From Thalassobius sp. I31.1 (lineage in GTDB: Bacteria; Pseudomonadota; Alphaproteobacteria; Rhodobacterales; Rhodobacteraceae): a DNA stretch of 64,000 bases. The stretch is from positions 1-64,000 of the forward strand of contig NZ_PWAA01000002.1 of assembly GCF_003031585.1 (NCBI RefSeq), in the 5' to 3' direction. Positions within the stretch are counted from its first letter, which is position 1, and every line of letters begins with the position of its first letter. Positions 9,254 through 18,239 of the stretch are shown in pieces. The notes beneath the pieces are model-generated. The model searched no databases. It was not told where the DNA came from and saw only the letters and a list, made by a program, of their open reading frames with translations. A program made the translations under genes and the position numbers.

Positions 9254-10509
9254 AACCACGTGTTCTGATCCTGGGGGGCGATGGATTTATCGGCCGCCAT
9301 ATCGCCTTTGAATGTCGCGCGGCAGGCTGGGACGTTCTCGCCTGCGCCCGTCGGGCCAAAGCCCTGAGGCATATGGGATTTGAAGTACTGCAGGTCGATC
9401 TGACGGCAGCAACCTGCCACGAACCCAATTTCTGGCAGAACAATGCAGACCGATGTGACTACGTCGTAAATGCCGCTGGGCTTCTGACAGGATCAGAAGA
9501 CGCTTTTGAAGCGGTTCATGTGGTTGCACCTCAGGCCGTGTACCGTGCATTTCCAGCAGCGCGAAAACTGCTGATCTCTGCTGTGGGAATTGATAAAGTC
9601 AACACGCCCTTTGCGATCTGGCGACGCAAAGGCGAGGTCCTGGCGCGGGTGAATGATGTGATCTGCCTGCGCCCCGGACTTGTGTTAGGGGATACCTCTT
9701 ATGGGGGTTCCTCCCTGCTCCGCGCGCTGGCCAGCCTGCCAGTGACGCCTTTGCCCGGCGGCGGTGCCCAGGTGATGAACCCTATCCATGCCCAGGATCT
9801 TGCAAAATCCGTGCATGAGATGCTGGAACGTGGTGCAGAACACGGCCCCCAAGATATAGGCGGGCCAGAGAACGTCACACAAAAGCAGATGATTGCCGTC
9901 TATCGTGCCTGGATGGGCCTTGCACCCTGTAAGAGCTTTGCCCTTCCCGCAAGGCTTGCGCGTCTTGCCGGGAAACTTGGCGACTTCATGAAGATGGGGC
10001 CGATCTCCACCACCGCCCTCGCGCAACTTGATGCCGGTGTTCTGGCCCGGGGAACCCCGCCACTGCAAACCAGCCCGCGTGGTTTCACGGCGTTTCTTAA
10101 CGCCCGCCCGGCAGGCACGCAGGATCTCTGGCAGGCGCGGCTATTTCTTTTGCGCCCATTATTGCGCCTGACACTAATTTTTATGTGGGTTCTGTCCGGG
10201 CTTATTGGATTGTTCCTGCCGTCCTCCCACTTCCTGCCACTGCTGGCCGGTGCTCCCCTGCCCGATATCGCCCTGATCGCCATTGCCCGGATTGGCGGGG
10301 TGGCCGATCTGGCGATTGCCCTTGCCCTGCTGCGGGGCTGGCGGCTGAAACTTATGGGCTGGGTGCAGATCAGCCTCGTTGGAAGTTATACCCTGGGTCT
10401 GACCATTCTTGCCCCTACACTTTGGTTGCTACCCATCGGTGGGCTCCTGAAAAATCTGCCCATCCTTCTTCTGCTGATCATTTTTCTAATCCTTGAAGAA
10501 GAACGCTGA
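9250..10509 (+). CDS. NAD(P)-binding SDR-family protein fused to a DoxX-like membrane domain
   Basis: The first ~290 of 419 residues form an atypical short-chain dehydrogenase/epimerase domain: the dinucleotide motif LILGGDGFIGRH is right at the N-terminus, but the standard YxxxK pair is not obvious, as in the atypical SDRs of complex I assembly type. The C-terminal ~120 residues contain four hydrophobic segments resembling the DoxX-like domain. Translation starts at a GTG that overlaps the mtnP stop; its own stop overlaps the ATG of the following gene. The substrate is unknown. Its placement inside the mtnP-apt operon suggests either a co-regulated membrane redox role or simple operon hitch-hiking. 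Confidence 0.8.
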   Translation: MKPRVLILGGDGFIGRHIAFECRAAGWDVLACARRAKALRHMGFEVLQVDLTAATCHEPNFWQNNADRCDYVVNAAGLLTGSEDAFEAVHVVAPQAVYRAFPAARKLLISAVGIDKVNTPFAIWRRKGEVLARVNDVICLRPGLVLGDTSYGGSSLLRALASLPVTPLPGGGAQVMNPIHAQDLAKSVHEMLERGAEHGPQDIGGPENVTQKQMIAVYRAWMGLAPCKSFALPARLARLAGKLGDFMKMGPISTTALAQLDAGVLARGTPPLQTSPRGFTAFLNARPAGTQDLWQARLFLLRPLLRLTLIFMWVLSGLIGLFLPSSHFLPLLAGAPLPDIALIAIARIGGVADLAIALALLRGWRLKLMGWVQISLVGSYTLGLTILAPTLWLLPIGGLLKNLPILLLLIIFLILEEER

Positions 10510-10991
10510 TGGACTGGTATTTCATAGCCAAATACGCGCATATCCTGTGTTCTACCGTTCTTTTCGGCACAGGCATTGGTACGGCATTTCAAATGGTCTG
10601 GGCCATGCATTTGGCGCGCAAAAACCGCGTGGAGACAGTGCATTCTGTCGCATCCGGTGTTGTGATTGCAGACTGGATCTTCACCACGCCCGCCGGGTTC
10701 CTACAACCTGCGACGGGCCTGTGGCTGATCTGGCTGCAAGGCTGGTCGCCCTGGGAAAGTTGGCTGATTGCGACTTATGTGCTCTACATCATCGCGCTTA
10801 TCTGCTGGCTGCCTGTGGTGCATCTGCAAATCCGCATTCGAGATCTCGCACGCGAAGCCCTGCAAAATGGCACCCCCTTGCCGGATCGCGCCTGGCGCCT
10901 ATATCACATATGGTTCGCCCTGGGCTGGCCGGCATTTATTGCGCTGATGGGTGTGTTCTGGCTGATGGTGACAAAGCCGGTTTTATTTTAG
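10509..10991 (+). CDS. DUF2269-type integral membrane protein
   Basis: The 160-residue protein has four predicted membrane segments (roughly residues 8-28, 47-70, 80-105 and 130-155) with charged loops between them, matching the small DUF2269 family, whose function is unknown. The ATG shares a base with the preceding stop (TGATG), indicating translational coupling with the SDR/DoxX-like gene. Such proteins often occur next to NAD-binding SDR/DoxX proteins, which hints at a shared membrane complex; this is inference from position only. Confidence 0.75.
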   Translation: MDWYFIAKYAHILCSTVLFGTGIGTAFQMVWAMHLARKNRVETVHSVASGVVIADWIFTTPAGFLQPATGLWLIWLQGWSPWESWLIATYVLYIIALICWLPVVHLQIRIRDLAREALQNGTPLPDRAWRLYHIWFALGWPAFIALMGVFWLMVTKPVLF

Positions 10992-11000
10992 GAGGTCTTC

Positions 11001-12032
11001 ATGCGGTTGCAAGGTATAGATGTCGCGCGGTTCATCGCCTTTCTGGGCATGGTTCTGGTGAACTTTCGTATTGCGGCACAGGTGACGACGGATGCTGATT
11101 TCCCCACCCTTGTGACCAACAGCCTTGAGGGACGCGCCGCTGCCCTGTTTGTTATTCTGGCCGGTGTTGGCTTTACCATGGGCCACGTAAGCGGACGACA
11201 ACCCTGGCATCTGACCCTGCGCCGGGCGGTGTTTCTGTTTATCATAGGTATGCTCGACATGGTGATGTTTGATGCAGATATCCTTCATTTCTATGCGTTG
11301 TATTTCCTTGTTGGCATGCTGTTCACGCAGGCGTCTGGTCGGATGCTTTTGCTGGGGGCCGGGGCGATTACCCTGATTGGATATATCGCCTTGTTTGCCT
11401 TTGATTTCGAAAACGGCTGGAACTTTGAAACCTTTAAGTATGTGGATTTCTGGAGTGTTTCGGGTTTTCTGCGGCATTCATTCTACAATGGCTGGCATCC
11501 GGTCTTTCCCTGGGCTGCACTGCTTCTGATTGGCATGTGGGTCGGACGGTTGGATCTGGCGGCACGTGGCACACAGCTGCGCCTTTTGATCTGGGGTGGC
11601 ATCCTTGCGACCACGACATCCCTGGCCAGCAAGACCCTGGGCAGCCTGGACCCCGAGTTGATCGAAATCGTTTCAACCGCCCCTATCCCGCCAACACCGT
11701 TCTATATCCTTGCAGGGTCAGGATCTGCCATCGCAATGCTGGGACTCATCCTGCTGATCACCCCGACCTTAACCCGCCTGCACCTTACAAACATTTTGGC
11801 AGCACCTGGCAAAATGAGCCTGACATTATACATGGCCCATATTTATCTGGGTATGGGAATACTTGAAGGGGTCGGGAAACTGGATGGCAGCCTGTCCACA
11901 TATGATATTTTCGCAATTTCTCTGGGCTTTTGCGTGATTGCCGCATTGTTTGCACGTCTTTGGTTCATTAAGTTCAGACGCGGCCCGCTTGAGGGTCTGA
12001 TGAGGCTCACCACGGAAGGCAAAGTGAGATGA
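11001..12032 (+). CDS. DUF418-like polytopic membrane protein
   Basis: The 343-residue protein is almost entirely hydrophobic, with eight to ten membrane segments. Its N-terminus, [20 protein letters not shown], matches the conserved opening of DUF418/DUF1624-like proteins, distantly related to membrane acyltransferases. No catalytic residues can be assigned. A strong AGGAGG precedes the ATG by seven bases. The last codons overlap the apt start (ATGA), so it is coupled to the salvage gene. Export or acyl transfer across the membrane are both possible roles. Confidence 0.7.
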   Translation: MRLQGIDVARFIAFLGMVLVNFRIAAQVTTDADFPTLVTNSLEGRAAALFVILAGVGFTMGHVSGRQPWHLTLRRAVFLFIIGMLDMVMFDADILHFYALYFLVGMLFTQASGRMLLLGAGAITLIGYIALFAFDFENGWNFETFKYVDFWSVSGFLRHSFYNGWHPVFPWAALLLIGMWVGRLDLAARGTQLRLLIWGGILATTTSLASKTLGSLDPELIEIVSTAPIPPTPFYILAGSGSAIAMLGLILLITPTLTRLHLTNILAAPGKMSLTLYMAHIYLGMGILEGVGKLDGSLSTYDIFAISLGFCVIAALFARLWFIKFRRGPLEGLMRLTTEGKVR

Positions 12033-12562
12033 AAAAAGACGTCAAAGATTACATCCGGACGATTGTTGATTTCCCGCATGAAGGCATCATGTTTCGCGAT
12101 GTGACCACATTGTTTTCCGACCCGCGCGGGTTTCGTATGGCGATTGATCAGCTTCTGCATCCCTATGCCGGGCAACCGATTGATAAGGTGGTAGGTCTTG
12201 AAGCCCGCGGTTTTATTCTGGGTGGCGCGATTGCGCATCAGCTGTCCGTTGGCTTTGTCCCCGTGCGCAAAAAAGGCAAACTGCCAGGCACCACGATCAG
12301 CCAGGACTATAAGCTGGAATATGGCGAAGCGATTGTGGAAATCCATGACGACGCCCTGAAACCGGGTGAACGTGTGCTGGTTGTTGATGATCTTCTGGCC
12401 ACCGGTGGCACCGCAGAAGCCGGGATCAAACTGTTGGAACGTCTGGGCGCTGAGATCATTGGTTGTGCCTTCGTGATCGACCTGCCGGAACTGGGTGGTC
12501 GGAAGAAACTGGAAGCGCTTGGCATGGATGTTTACGCCCTATGTGAGTTTGACGGGATGTAA
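12029..12562 (+). CDS. apt: Adenine phosphoribosyltransferase
   Basis: The 177-residue enzyme converts adenine and PRPP to AMP. The PRPP-binding loop [14 protein letters not shown] is intact near residues 110-125, the N-terminal [12 protein letters not shown] and the [11 protein letters not shown] segment are typical of Apt, and the length is normal. It ends the operon that mtnP begins, so the cell can recycle the adenine freed from methylthioadenosine. It is translationally coupled to the preceding membrane gene through an ATGA overlap. Transcription probably ends at the hairpin at 12688. Confidence 0.95.
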   Translation: MKKDVKDYIRTIVDFPHEGIMFRDVTTLFSDPRGFRMAIDQLLHPYAGQPIDKVVGLEARGFILGGAIAHQLSVGFVPVRKKGKLPGTTISQDYKLEYGEAIVEIHDDALKPGERVLVVDDLLATGGTAEAGIKLLERLGAEIIGCAFVIDLPELGGRKKLEALGMDVYALCEFDGM

Positions 12563-12570
12563 GGTTAACT

Positions 12571-12614
12571 TTTACCGAAATTCTGAATTTCACCAATTCG
12601 GTAAACCTTTCGGT
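12571..12614. repeat. Nested inverted repeats downstream of apt
   Basis: TTTACCGAA (12571-12579) is an exact inverted partner of TTCGGTAAA (12597-12605), and a third TTTCGGT follows at 12608-12614. The element lies between the apt stop and the terminator at 12688 and could fold in the 3-prime UTR or serve as a protein site. Confidence 0.45.
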
Positions 12615-12687
12615 AAGGAATAGCCCCTAAGACTAAGCCTGTCCGCTACCCACGGACGCTGCTTGCAAAACACACGTAAAAGTACCG

Positions 12688-12719
12688 ACCGCCCTGCCCT
12701 GTGCAGGGCGGTTGTTTTT
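12688..12719 (+). terminator. Rho-independent terminator of the mtnP-apt operon
   Basis: A 10-bp stem ACCGCCCTGC/GCAGGGCGGT with a five-base loop (12688-12697 with 12703-12712) is followed by TGTTTTT. It also separates apt from the convergent FAD dehydrogenase gene that ends at 12727. Confidence 0.8.
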
Positions 12720-12726
12720 GTATGGC

Positions 12727-14142
12727 TCAGGTCAGAACAGCGCCCGGGTTCAGGATACCAAGAGGATCAAGCGCCGCTTTCATCTGCTTCATCACCCGAT
12801 ACCGCGTCGGGTCAGCATAACGGATCAGCTCACTCGCTTTCATCCGACCGATCCCGTGTTCCGCGCTGAAGGATCCGCCATAGTCATGCACAAGGTCATG
12901 CACAAGGCGTTCAATGTCATCCCTGACATGCGCCCAGGCTTCGCGGGTTTCCCCTACAGGCGGGAAGACGTTGTAATGCAGATTTCCATCACCCAGATGA
13001 CCAAAACAATTCACCCGTACGGGGGCTATTTCAGCAACTTTTTCCATGCCATGGGGGATGAATTCCGCAAGGGCTGACAGTGGCAACGAAATATCATGGC
13101 TGACAATCGCACCGACCTTCTTATTCGCCGCCGGGATATGTTCTCGCAGGGACCAAAGCTGGTTGCGCTGTGCAAGCGACTGGGCAATCACACCATCCGA
13201 CACCAGCCCCGCCTCAGCCCCCTGAACAAATAGCTGTTCCAGCAGAGTTTCAGGATCAAGCGCAGCAGGCAAGCCGAATTCGACGAGCACGGACCATTCA
13301 GGAACATCGGCAAAAGATTGATATATCTCGGGCAAAGTATCACGTACAAACCCGACGCCAGTGCCTGAAAGCAATTCAAACGCCGATACCCCGTCACCAG
13401 ACAGGTCACGGGCAATGCCCAGAAGTTCAAGCGCCGCCGCAGGATCACGCACAACAAGCACGGCCGTCCCTACACGCGCGGGACGCGGAGACAGGCGCAG
13501 GCTGGCTGCTGTGATGACCCCAAGGGTACCTTCTGATCCGATCAACAGGTTTTTCACGTCATAACCAGTGTTGTCTTTGCGCAGGCGTGACAGGTTGTTC
13601 AGCACAGATCCATCGGCCAGGACGGCCTCAACCCCAAGGCACAGATCACGTGTATTGCCGTAACGCAGCACATTCACACCGCCTGCATTTGTGGCCAGGT
13701 TTCCACCGATCCGACAGCTGCCTTCAGAGGCAAGCGACAGGGGGAAGAGACGGTTTTCTTTTTCCGCTTCCTCCTGGATGCTGGCAAGTGTCATCCCTGC
13801 TTCAGCCACCAGCACGTTTTCTGACGGATAAATCGCGCGCATCGTGTTCATACGTTCAAGCGACAAGATCAGCGGCGCAGGCCCCTGATCTGCTGCCATG
13901 ATCTGCCCGCCCACAAGGCCTGTACCACCGCCGAAGGGAATGACGCCAACAAGGTACCTGGAACAAAGCTTCAGAACGTCAGAGACCTCTTGCGTATTGC
14001 GCGGGGCGACAACAGCACCGGCATGCCCGGCGATGCGTTTACGGGGCTCTTCCAGGTACAGCGCATCCGCCGGGCGCAGAATGTCCTCGCCCAGGGTTTC
14101 TGTCAGTGTAGCGATAAACTCAGATGTAACAGGTTGCAGCAT
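12727..14142 (-). CDS. FAD-linked D-2-hydroxyacid dehydrogenase (GlcD/D-lactate dehydrogenase family)
   Basis: This 471-residue flavoprotein should oxidise a D-2-hydroxyacid such as D-lactate, glycolate or D-2-hydroxyglutarate. The PCMH-type FAD-binding domain carries VIPFGGGTGLVGGQI, followed by a glycine-rich segment LASEGSCRIGGNLATNAGG, and the C-terminal FAD-oxidase domain has HLGDGNLHYNVF and AEHGIGRMKASEL. GGAGG precedes the ATG. No electron-transfer partner genes (glcE, glcF) are nearby, which favours the single-subunit D-lactate or D-2-hydroxyglutarate dehydrogenase branch. A paralogue lies at 43273-44706. Confidence 0.87.
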   Translation of the reverse strand: MLQPVTSEFIATLTETLGEDILRPADALYLEEPRKRIAGHAGAVVAPRNTQEVSDVLKLCSRYLVGVIPFGGGTGLVGGQIMAADQGPAPLILSLERMNTMRAIYPSENVLVAEAGMTLASIQEEAEKENRLFPLSLASEGSCRIGGNLATNAGGVNVLRYGNTRDLCLGVEAVLADGSVLNNLSRLRKDNTGYDVKNLLIGSEGTLGVITAASLRLSPRPARVGTAVLVVRDPAAALELLGIARDLSGDGVSAFELLSGTGVGFVRDTLPEIYQSFADVPEWSVLVEFGLPAALDPETLLEQLFVQGAEAGLVSDGVIAQSLAQRNQLWSLREHIPAANKKVGAIVSHDISLPLSALAEFIPHGMEKVAEIAPVRVNCFGHLGDGNLHYNVFPPVGETREAWAHVRDDIERLVHDLVHDYGGSFSAEHGIGRMKASELIRYADPTRYRVMKQMKAALDPLGILNPGAVLT

Positions 14143-14201
14143 TTGGGCCTCCGTCCGGAGATGAACATGTGATGCGGTTTATTTCAAGCTAGGTCGTGGC
14201 C

Positions 14202-14786
14202 TCAGCCTGCATCGGTCTTGCCACGGCGATCCCCGCGCAGGTTGGCGTATAGCACATGGGTGCGCCAGCGGCCGCTGATCTGAAGGTAGCTTTGGGCTAC
14301 ACCTTCGTATTTGAAACCGGATCGTTCCAGCAATCCACGGCTGGGTTGATTTTCAGGCAGACAGGCGGCTTCGAGGCGGGAAAGGTCCAGGTCACGGAAG
14401 GCGAAGTGTTCCACCGCCAAAAGGGCTTCCAGCATATAGCCCTGCCGCGCAAAACCCTGACCGATCCAATAACCAAGCGTGCCCGCCTGGGCAGGACCGC
14501 GTCGGATGTTATCCAGGGTGATCGCCCCGATCAGATAGTTGTCTGCGCGGCGAAACAGGAACAGTGGCGCAGCAGTGCCCTGCGAAATCGACCGCCGGGC
14601 CCAATAGACCCGATTGGTAAAGCCCTTGCGGGACAGGTGATCTTTTGACCAGGCTGGTTCCCATGGCGTCAGAAACGCCTGGCTGGTGCGGCGCAACGCA
14701 GCCCATTCGCGGAAGTCCGCGTGCTGAGGCGGGCGCAGATACAGGCGCTCCGTCTCCAGCCGGATGTTGCGTTTACGCCCCAGCAT
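14202..14786 (-). CDS. RimJ/RimL-type GNAT acetyltransferase
   Basis: The 194-residue product resembles ribosomal-protein-alanine N-acetyltransferases. It opens with the typical LETERLYLRPPQHADFREW and contains the acetyl-CoA loop YWIGQGFARQGYM and the C-terminal LEAACLPENQPSRGLLERSGF. The substrate is probably an N-terminal amine, but small-molecule acetylation cannot be excluded. Its ATG shares a base with the stop of the upstream M16 peptidase gene (TGATG), so it ends the thrC-M16-acetyltransferase operon. Confidence 0.85.
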   Translation of the reverse strand: MLGRKRNIRLETERLYLRPPQHADFREWAALRRTSQAFLTPWEPAWSKDHLSRKGFTNRVYWARRSISQGTAAPLFLFRRADNYLIGAITLDNIRRGPAQAGTLGYWIGQGFARQGYMLEALLAVEHFAFRDLDLSRLEAACLPENQPSRGLLERSGFKYEGVAQSYLQISGRWRTHVLYANLRGDRRGKTDAG

Positions 14787-16075
14787 CAGCCCGCCATGCG
14801 ACGTGCATTCAAGCCCGCAAGATCCGCAGCACCGGCCACTGGGCCGTATTGTGCAAGCGTCGCGCGGGCGTTGACCGCCATATCAGCCCCAAAGGCCCGA
14901 AGCGCGTTCAGATCAACGCTGTCGATCTTCTCAACGACCTCATTCACCGGCGGCACGCGGCCCCAGATCGAGGTCATCCGCGCCAGACGTTCCGCCCGGT
15001 TGGATGGGCTTTCAAGCCCCATCAGCATCCCGGCCTTCATCTGCGCACGGGCGCGATCCAGTTCTGCCTGGGTGATTGTGTCACTTGCACGTTTCATTTC
15101 GTCAATCGTGACAAGCGCCAGCTCTTCCACCTGATCACCACTGGTACCTGCGTAAATCGTGGTCATACCACTGTCGGCGAAAGCACCGGCCTGGGCGTAG
15201 ATCGTATAGCAGAGGCCGCGCTTTTCCCGCAATTCCTGAAACAGCCGCGAAGACATACCACCACCAAGAACACCGGAATACAGCTGCGCTGCCCAGATGC
15301 CATCATCCGTATAGGCCGGGCCTTCAAAAGCCAGGGCAAAATGTGCCTGTTCAAGATCCTTTTCCACCCGGACTTCACCACCGCGATAGCTGCCACCGGA
15401 CATGGCGGGGGCTGTGCGGGCGGTATGCGTACCAAAGAGCGCCTCTGCCTGTTTTACCAGCTGATCATGATCAACAGCACCTGCCGCCGCCAGGATCATA
15501 TTGCCAGGGCCGTAATGGGCACCAATGAACTGTCCGAGGTCCGATTTCTGGAAAGCCGACACTTTTTCAGCCGGGCCAAGGATCGTGCGGCCAAGTGGCT
15601 GATCAGGGTAAGCCTGTTCCTGCAACCAGTCAAAGATCACGTCATCCGGCGTATCAAGCGCTTGCCCGATCTCCTGAAGGATCACACCGCGTTCTGTTTC
15701 GATCTCATCCTGATCAAAGGTCGGGTTCAGAAGGATATCGGAAATAACGTCCAGCGCCAGGGGCACATCCGCCGCCAGAACACGGGCGTAATAGGCTGTC
15801 ATTTCGCGGGATGTATAAGCGTTGAGATACCCGCCTACATCTTCAATCTGCTCTGCAATATCCAGAGCAGACCGGGTCGCCGTGCCTTTAAACGCCATAT
15901 GTTCCAGAAAATGGGCGATGCCATTCTGGTCCTCAGATTCATTGCGGCCACCAGCATTGACCCAGATACCAAGGGTCGTGCTTTCAAGGCCGGGCATGGA
16001 TTCCGTGACAATACGAAACCCATTGGGCAGCGTATGGGTGCGCAGGTTGTTCTCTGTGCTCAAATTGGTACTCAC
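14786..16075 (-). CDS. M16 family zinc metallopeptidase (mitochondrial processing peptidase-like)
   Basis: The 429-residue protein has the inverted zinc motif HFLEH near residue 58 within AHFLEHMAFKGT, followed by the downstream Glu region, as in processing-peptidase beta subunits and bacterial PqqL-type M16B enzymes. A glycine-rich loop region and LRTHTLPNGFRIVTE at the start match the family. There is no signal peptide, so it is probably cytoplasmic. Translation starts at a GTG that overlaps the thrC stop (GTGA). The order thrC-M16-acetyltransferase is common in alphaproteobacteria, but the substrate is not known. Confidence 0.9.
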   Translation of the reverse strand: MSTNLSTENNLRTHTLPNGFRIVTESMPGLESTTLGIWVNAGGRNESEDQNGIAHFLEHMAFKGTATRSALDIAEQIEDVGGYLNAYTSREMTAYYARVLAADVPLALDVISDILLNPTFDQDEIETERGVILQEIGQALDTPDDVIFDWLQEQAYPDQPLGRTILGPAEKVSAFQKSDLGQFIGAHYGPGNMILAAAGAVDHDQLVKQAEALFGTHTARTAPAMSGGSYRGGEVRVEKDLEQAHFALAFEGPAYTDDGIWAAQLYSGVLGGGMSSRLFQELREKRGLCYTIYAQAGAFADSGMTTIYAGTSGDQVEELALVTIDEMKRASDTITQAELDRARAQMKAGMLMGLESPSNRAERLARMTSIWGRVPPVNEVVEKIDSVDLNALRAFGADMAVNARATLAQYGPVAGAADLAGLNARRMAG

Positions 16076-17460
16076 TTCTTAAGGCGCTCGCGGATCAGGC
16101 TGGTCAGTGCGGTCAGGTCGTTTGCAACAGGCGTTACACGTTCGCTGCGTTCAAACAGATCCGCCATATGGGCAGGCAGGCCAACGTCAACACCACAGGC
16201 GTCTTTCACAGCCGCCGGGAATTTCGCCGGATGGGCGGTGGCGAGGGTGATCATCGGCACATCAGACAGGTTGGCGTCCCCAATACGCGCACCAATTGCG
16301 GAATGCGGACACAGAACCTCACCGGTGCGGGCCAGCATATCTTTGATAGTCTCAGAGGTTTCTTCTTCAGACACGCGGCCAGATGTAAACTGTTCCCGCA
16401 GCGCTTCCATTGCGCCCTGACTGATTGTGAAGCTGCCGCTTTCAGACAGATCATTCATCACGGAACGGATCGCATCGCCATCGCGCCCGTAAGCATCAAA
16501 CAGCGCACGTTCAAAGTTAGAACTGACCTGAATATCCATGGAAGGGCTGATGGAGGGGCTTACGCCTTCTTTGGTGTAAGCGCCGGTTTCCATAGTGCGG
16601 TGTAGAATGTCGTTCTGGTTGGTGGCGATCACAAGGTCTTTGATCGGCAGGCCCATTTTCTTGGCAATGTAGCCCGCGAAAATGTCACCGAAGTTGCCGG
16701 TTGGCACAGTAAAGGAAACTTCGCGATGCGGTGCGCCAAGGGACACAGCAGACGAGAAATAATACACAACCTGCGCCAGCACCCGGCCCCAGTTGATGGA
16801 ATTCACACCAGCAAGGCCAACTTCGTCACGGAAATCATGATCGTTAAACATGTCTTTCAGACGGGCCTGGCAATCATCAAAGTCACCCTTAACGGCCAGC
16901 GCATGCACATTGCTTTCCGCCGGTGTGGTCATCTGACGGCGCTGAACTTCAGACACACGGCCTTCCGGGAACATGATGAAGACGTCGACGTTATCCAGAC
17001 CTTTGAAGGCCTCAATCGCAGCAGAGCCAGTATCACCAGAGGTCGCACCAACAATCACCACGCGCTCACCACGTTTTGTCAGAGCCGCCTGGAACATCTG
17101 ACCAATCAGCTGCATGGCGAAATCTTTGAACGCCAGCGTCGGGCCATGGAACAATTCCAGCAGGAAATGGTTCGGCGCCAGCTGCTTCAGCGGTGCGCGG
17201 GCGTCATGGGCGAAACCGGCGTAGGCGTTACTGATCAACCTGCGGAATTCATCATCGCCAAAGCTGTCGCCCACAAAAGGGCGCATAACGCGGTAAGCGA
17301 TCTCTTCATAAGATAGACCGGCCATATCAGCGATTTCCGCCTTGGTCAGAGTCGGCACATCTTCCGGAACATAAAGGCCACCGTCACGGGCAAGGCCTGT
17401 GAGCATGGCGTCTTCAAAAGACAGTTCGGGCGCCTGGCCCCGGGTCGAGATATATTTCAT
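16072..17460 (-). CDS. thrC: Threonine synthase
   Basis: The 462-residue PLP enzyme converts O-phospho-L-homoserine to threonine. The PLP lysine sits in LAFKDFAMQLIGQ, the phosphate loop is VGATSGDTGSAAIEAF, and NSINWGRVLAQVVYYF is a hallmark of the type II threonine synthase. I choose the ATG at 17460 (MKYISTRGQ), which fits the conserved N-terminus and has AAGG nine bases upstream, over an ATG eight codons earlier. It is the first gene of the thrC-M16-acetyltransferase group and lies just 29 bases downstream of the surf1 gene. Confidence 0.95.
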   Translation of the reverse strand: MKYISTRGQAPELSFEDAMLTGLARDGGLYVPEDVPTLTKAEIADMAGLSYEEIAYRVMRPFVGDSFGDDEFRRLISNAYAGFAHDARAPLKQLAPNHFLLELFHGPTLAFKDFAMQLIGQMFQAALTKRGERVVIVGATSGDTGSAAIEAFKGLDNVDVFIMFPEGRVSEVQRRQMTTPAESNVHALAVKGDFDDCQARLKDMFNDHDFRDEVGLAGVNSINWGRVLAQVVYYFSSAVSLGAPHREVSFTVPTGNFGDIFAGYIAKKMGLPIKDLVIATNQNDILHRTMETGAYTKEGVSPSISPSMDIQVSSNFERALFDAYGRDGDAIRSVMNDLSESGSFTISQGAMEALREQFTSGRVSEEETSETIKDMLARTGEVLCPHSAIGARIGDANLSDVPMITLATAHPAKFPAAVKDACGVDVGLPAHMADLFERSERVTPVANDLTALTSLIRERLKK

Positions 17461-17489
17461 CGCTTTGCCTTGCCTGATCAGCATTTGGT

Positions 17490-18155
17490 TTACAGTGTTC
17501 TCTGCCTGATACGCCAGAGAACGGCGCTTGTCATCACCACCCAGAAAAATGCCAGAGAAAACCAGGTAATCGCATATCCCAGATGGTCATTGGGAATGCC
17601 TTCAGTTGTCAGAGGCACCGGACGGGCGGTGTAAAGATCTGGTGTCACGGTACGCGCGACAATCAGCAGTGGCTCGGTCCCAAGCGACATGGAAATCGCT
17701 TCAAGGTCGCGGGCGTACCACGTATTGCCCTCTGGAGGCGGGGTAAATTCGTTCAGCTCATCCGGCCAGTGCATATTGCCGGTGATGGTGATTTCAGCCG
17801 GGCCGTTGAAATCAGTGTGCGAGTCCTGGCGGCGGAATCCGCGATCCAACAGCAAACGACGCCCGTCAGTCTCAAACACAGAAATCATGCGGTAGCCAGC
17901 GCCCTGCCCGCGGGCAGAGGCAAAAACCTGCACACCATCATCAGCAATGCCAGTTGCGGTCACGGGCAGATAGCGGTGCGCGTCCCAGGTTGGGGTTTCG
18001 GGAATGGCAACGGGATCTCCCTGGATGCGCGCTTCGACATCTGCAATAAGATCCAGCTTCCAGTTCAGGCGCGACACCTGCCAGAACCCCAGCCACAGCA
18101 GCAATGCCAGGCCAGCAATCCCAAATATCAGTGTAAGGATGAATTTCACCCGCAT
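17490..18155 (-). CDS. SURF1-family cytochrome oxidase assembly protein
   Basis: The 221-residue protein has two membrane helices, one near the N-terminus (FILTLIFGIAGLALLLWLGFW) and one near the C-terminus (ITWFSLAFFWVVMTSAVLW), with a soluble domain between them, exactly the SURF1 layout. SURF1 proteins help insert heme a into subunit I of aa3-type oxidases. The conserved GFWQVSRLNWK follows the first helix. It lies behind ctaE but is separated from it by a hairpin terminator, so its level may be set lower than that of the structural subunits. Confidence 0.9.
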   Translation of the reverse strand: MRVKFILTLIFGIAGLALLLWLGFWQVSRLNWKLDLIADVEARIQGDPVAIPETPTWDAHRYLPVTATGIADDGVQVFASARGQGAGYRMISVFETDGRRLLLDRGFRRQDSHTDFNGPAEITITGNMHWPDELNEFTPPPEGNTWYARDLEAISMSLGTEPLLIVARTVTPDLYTARPVPLTTEGIPNDHLGYAITWFSLAFFWVVMTSAVLWRIRQRTL

Positions 18156-18180
18156 GAATGCCCCTTATTCACCGCCCAAA

Positions 18181-18211
18181 GAAAAAGCGCAGGTGTTTCC
18201 ACCTGCGCTTT
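18181..18211 (-). terminator. Terminator between ctaE and surf1
   Basis: On the minus strand a perfect 12-bp stem (AAAGCGCAGGTG, loop GAAA, CACCTGCGCTTT) is followed by TTTTTC. It lies 28 bases after the ctaE stop and should end most transcripts of the oxidase operon before surf1. Confidence 0.8.
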
Positions 18212-18239
18212 AAAGCCGTTATTTGCAGAAGGTGCAAGC

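Noticed and set aside
14645-16420. Long open frame opposite the M16 peptidase and thrC genes
   Set aside because: It has no recognisable domain, is antisense to two well-supported genes, and its amino acid composition (rich in Arg, His, Gln) is typical of a shadow frame in high-GC DNA.
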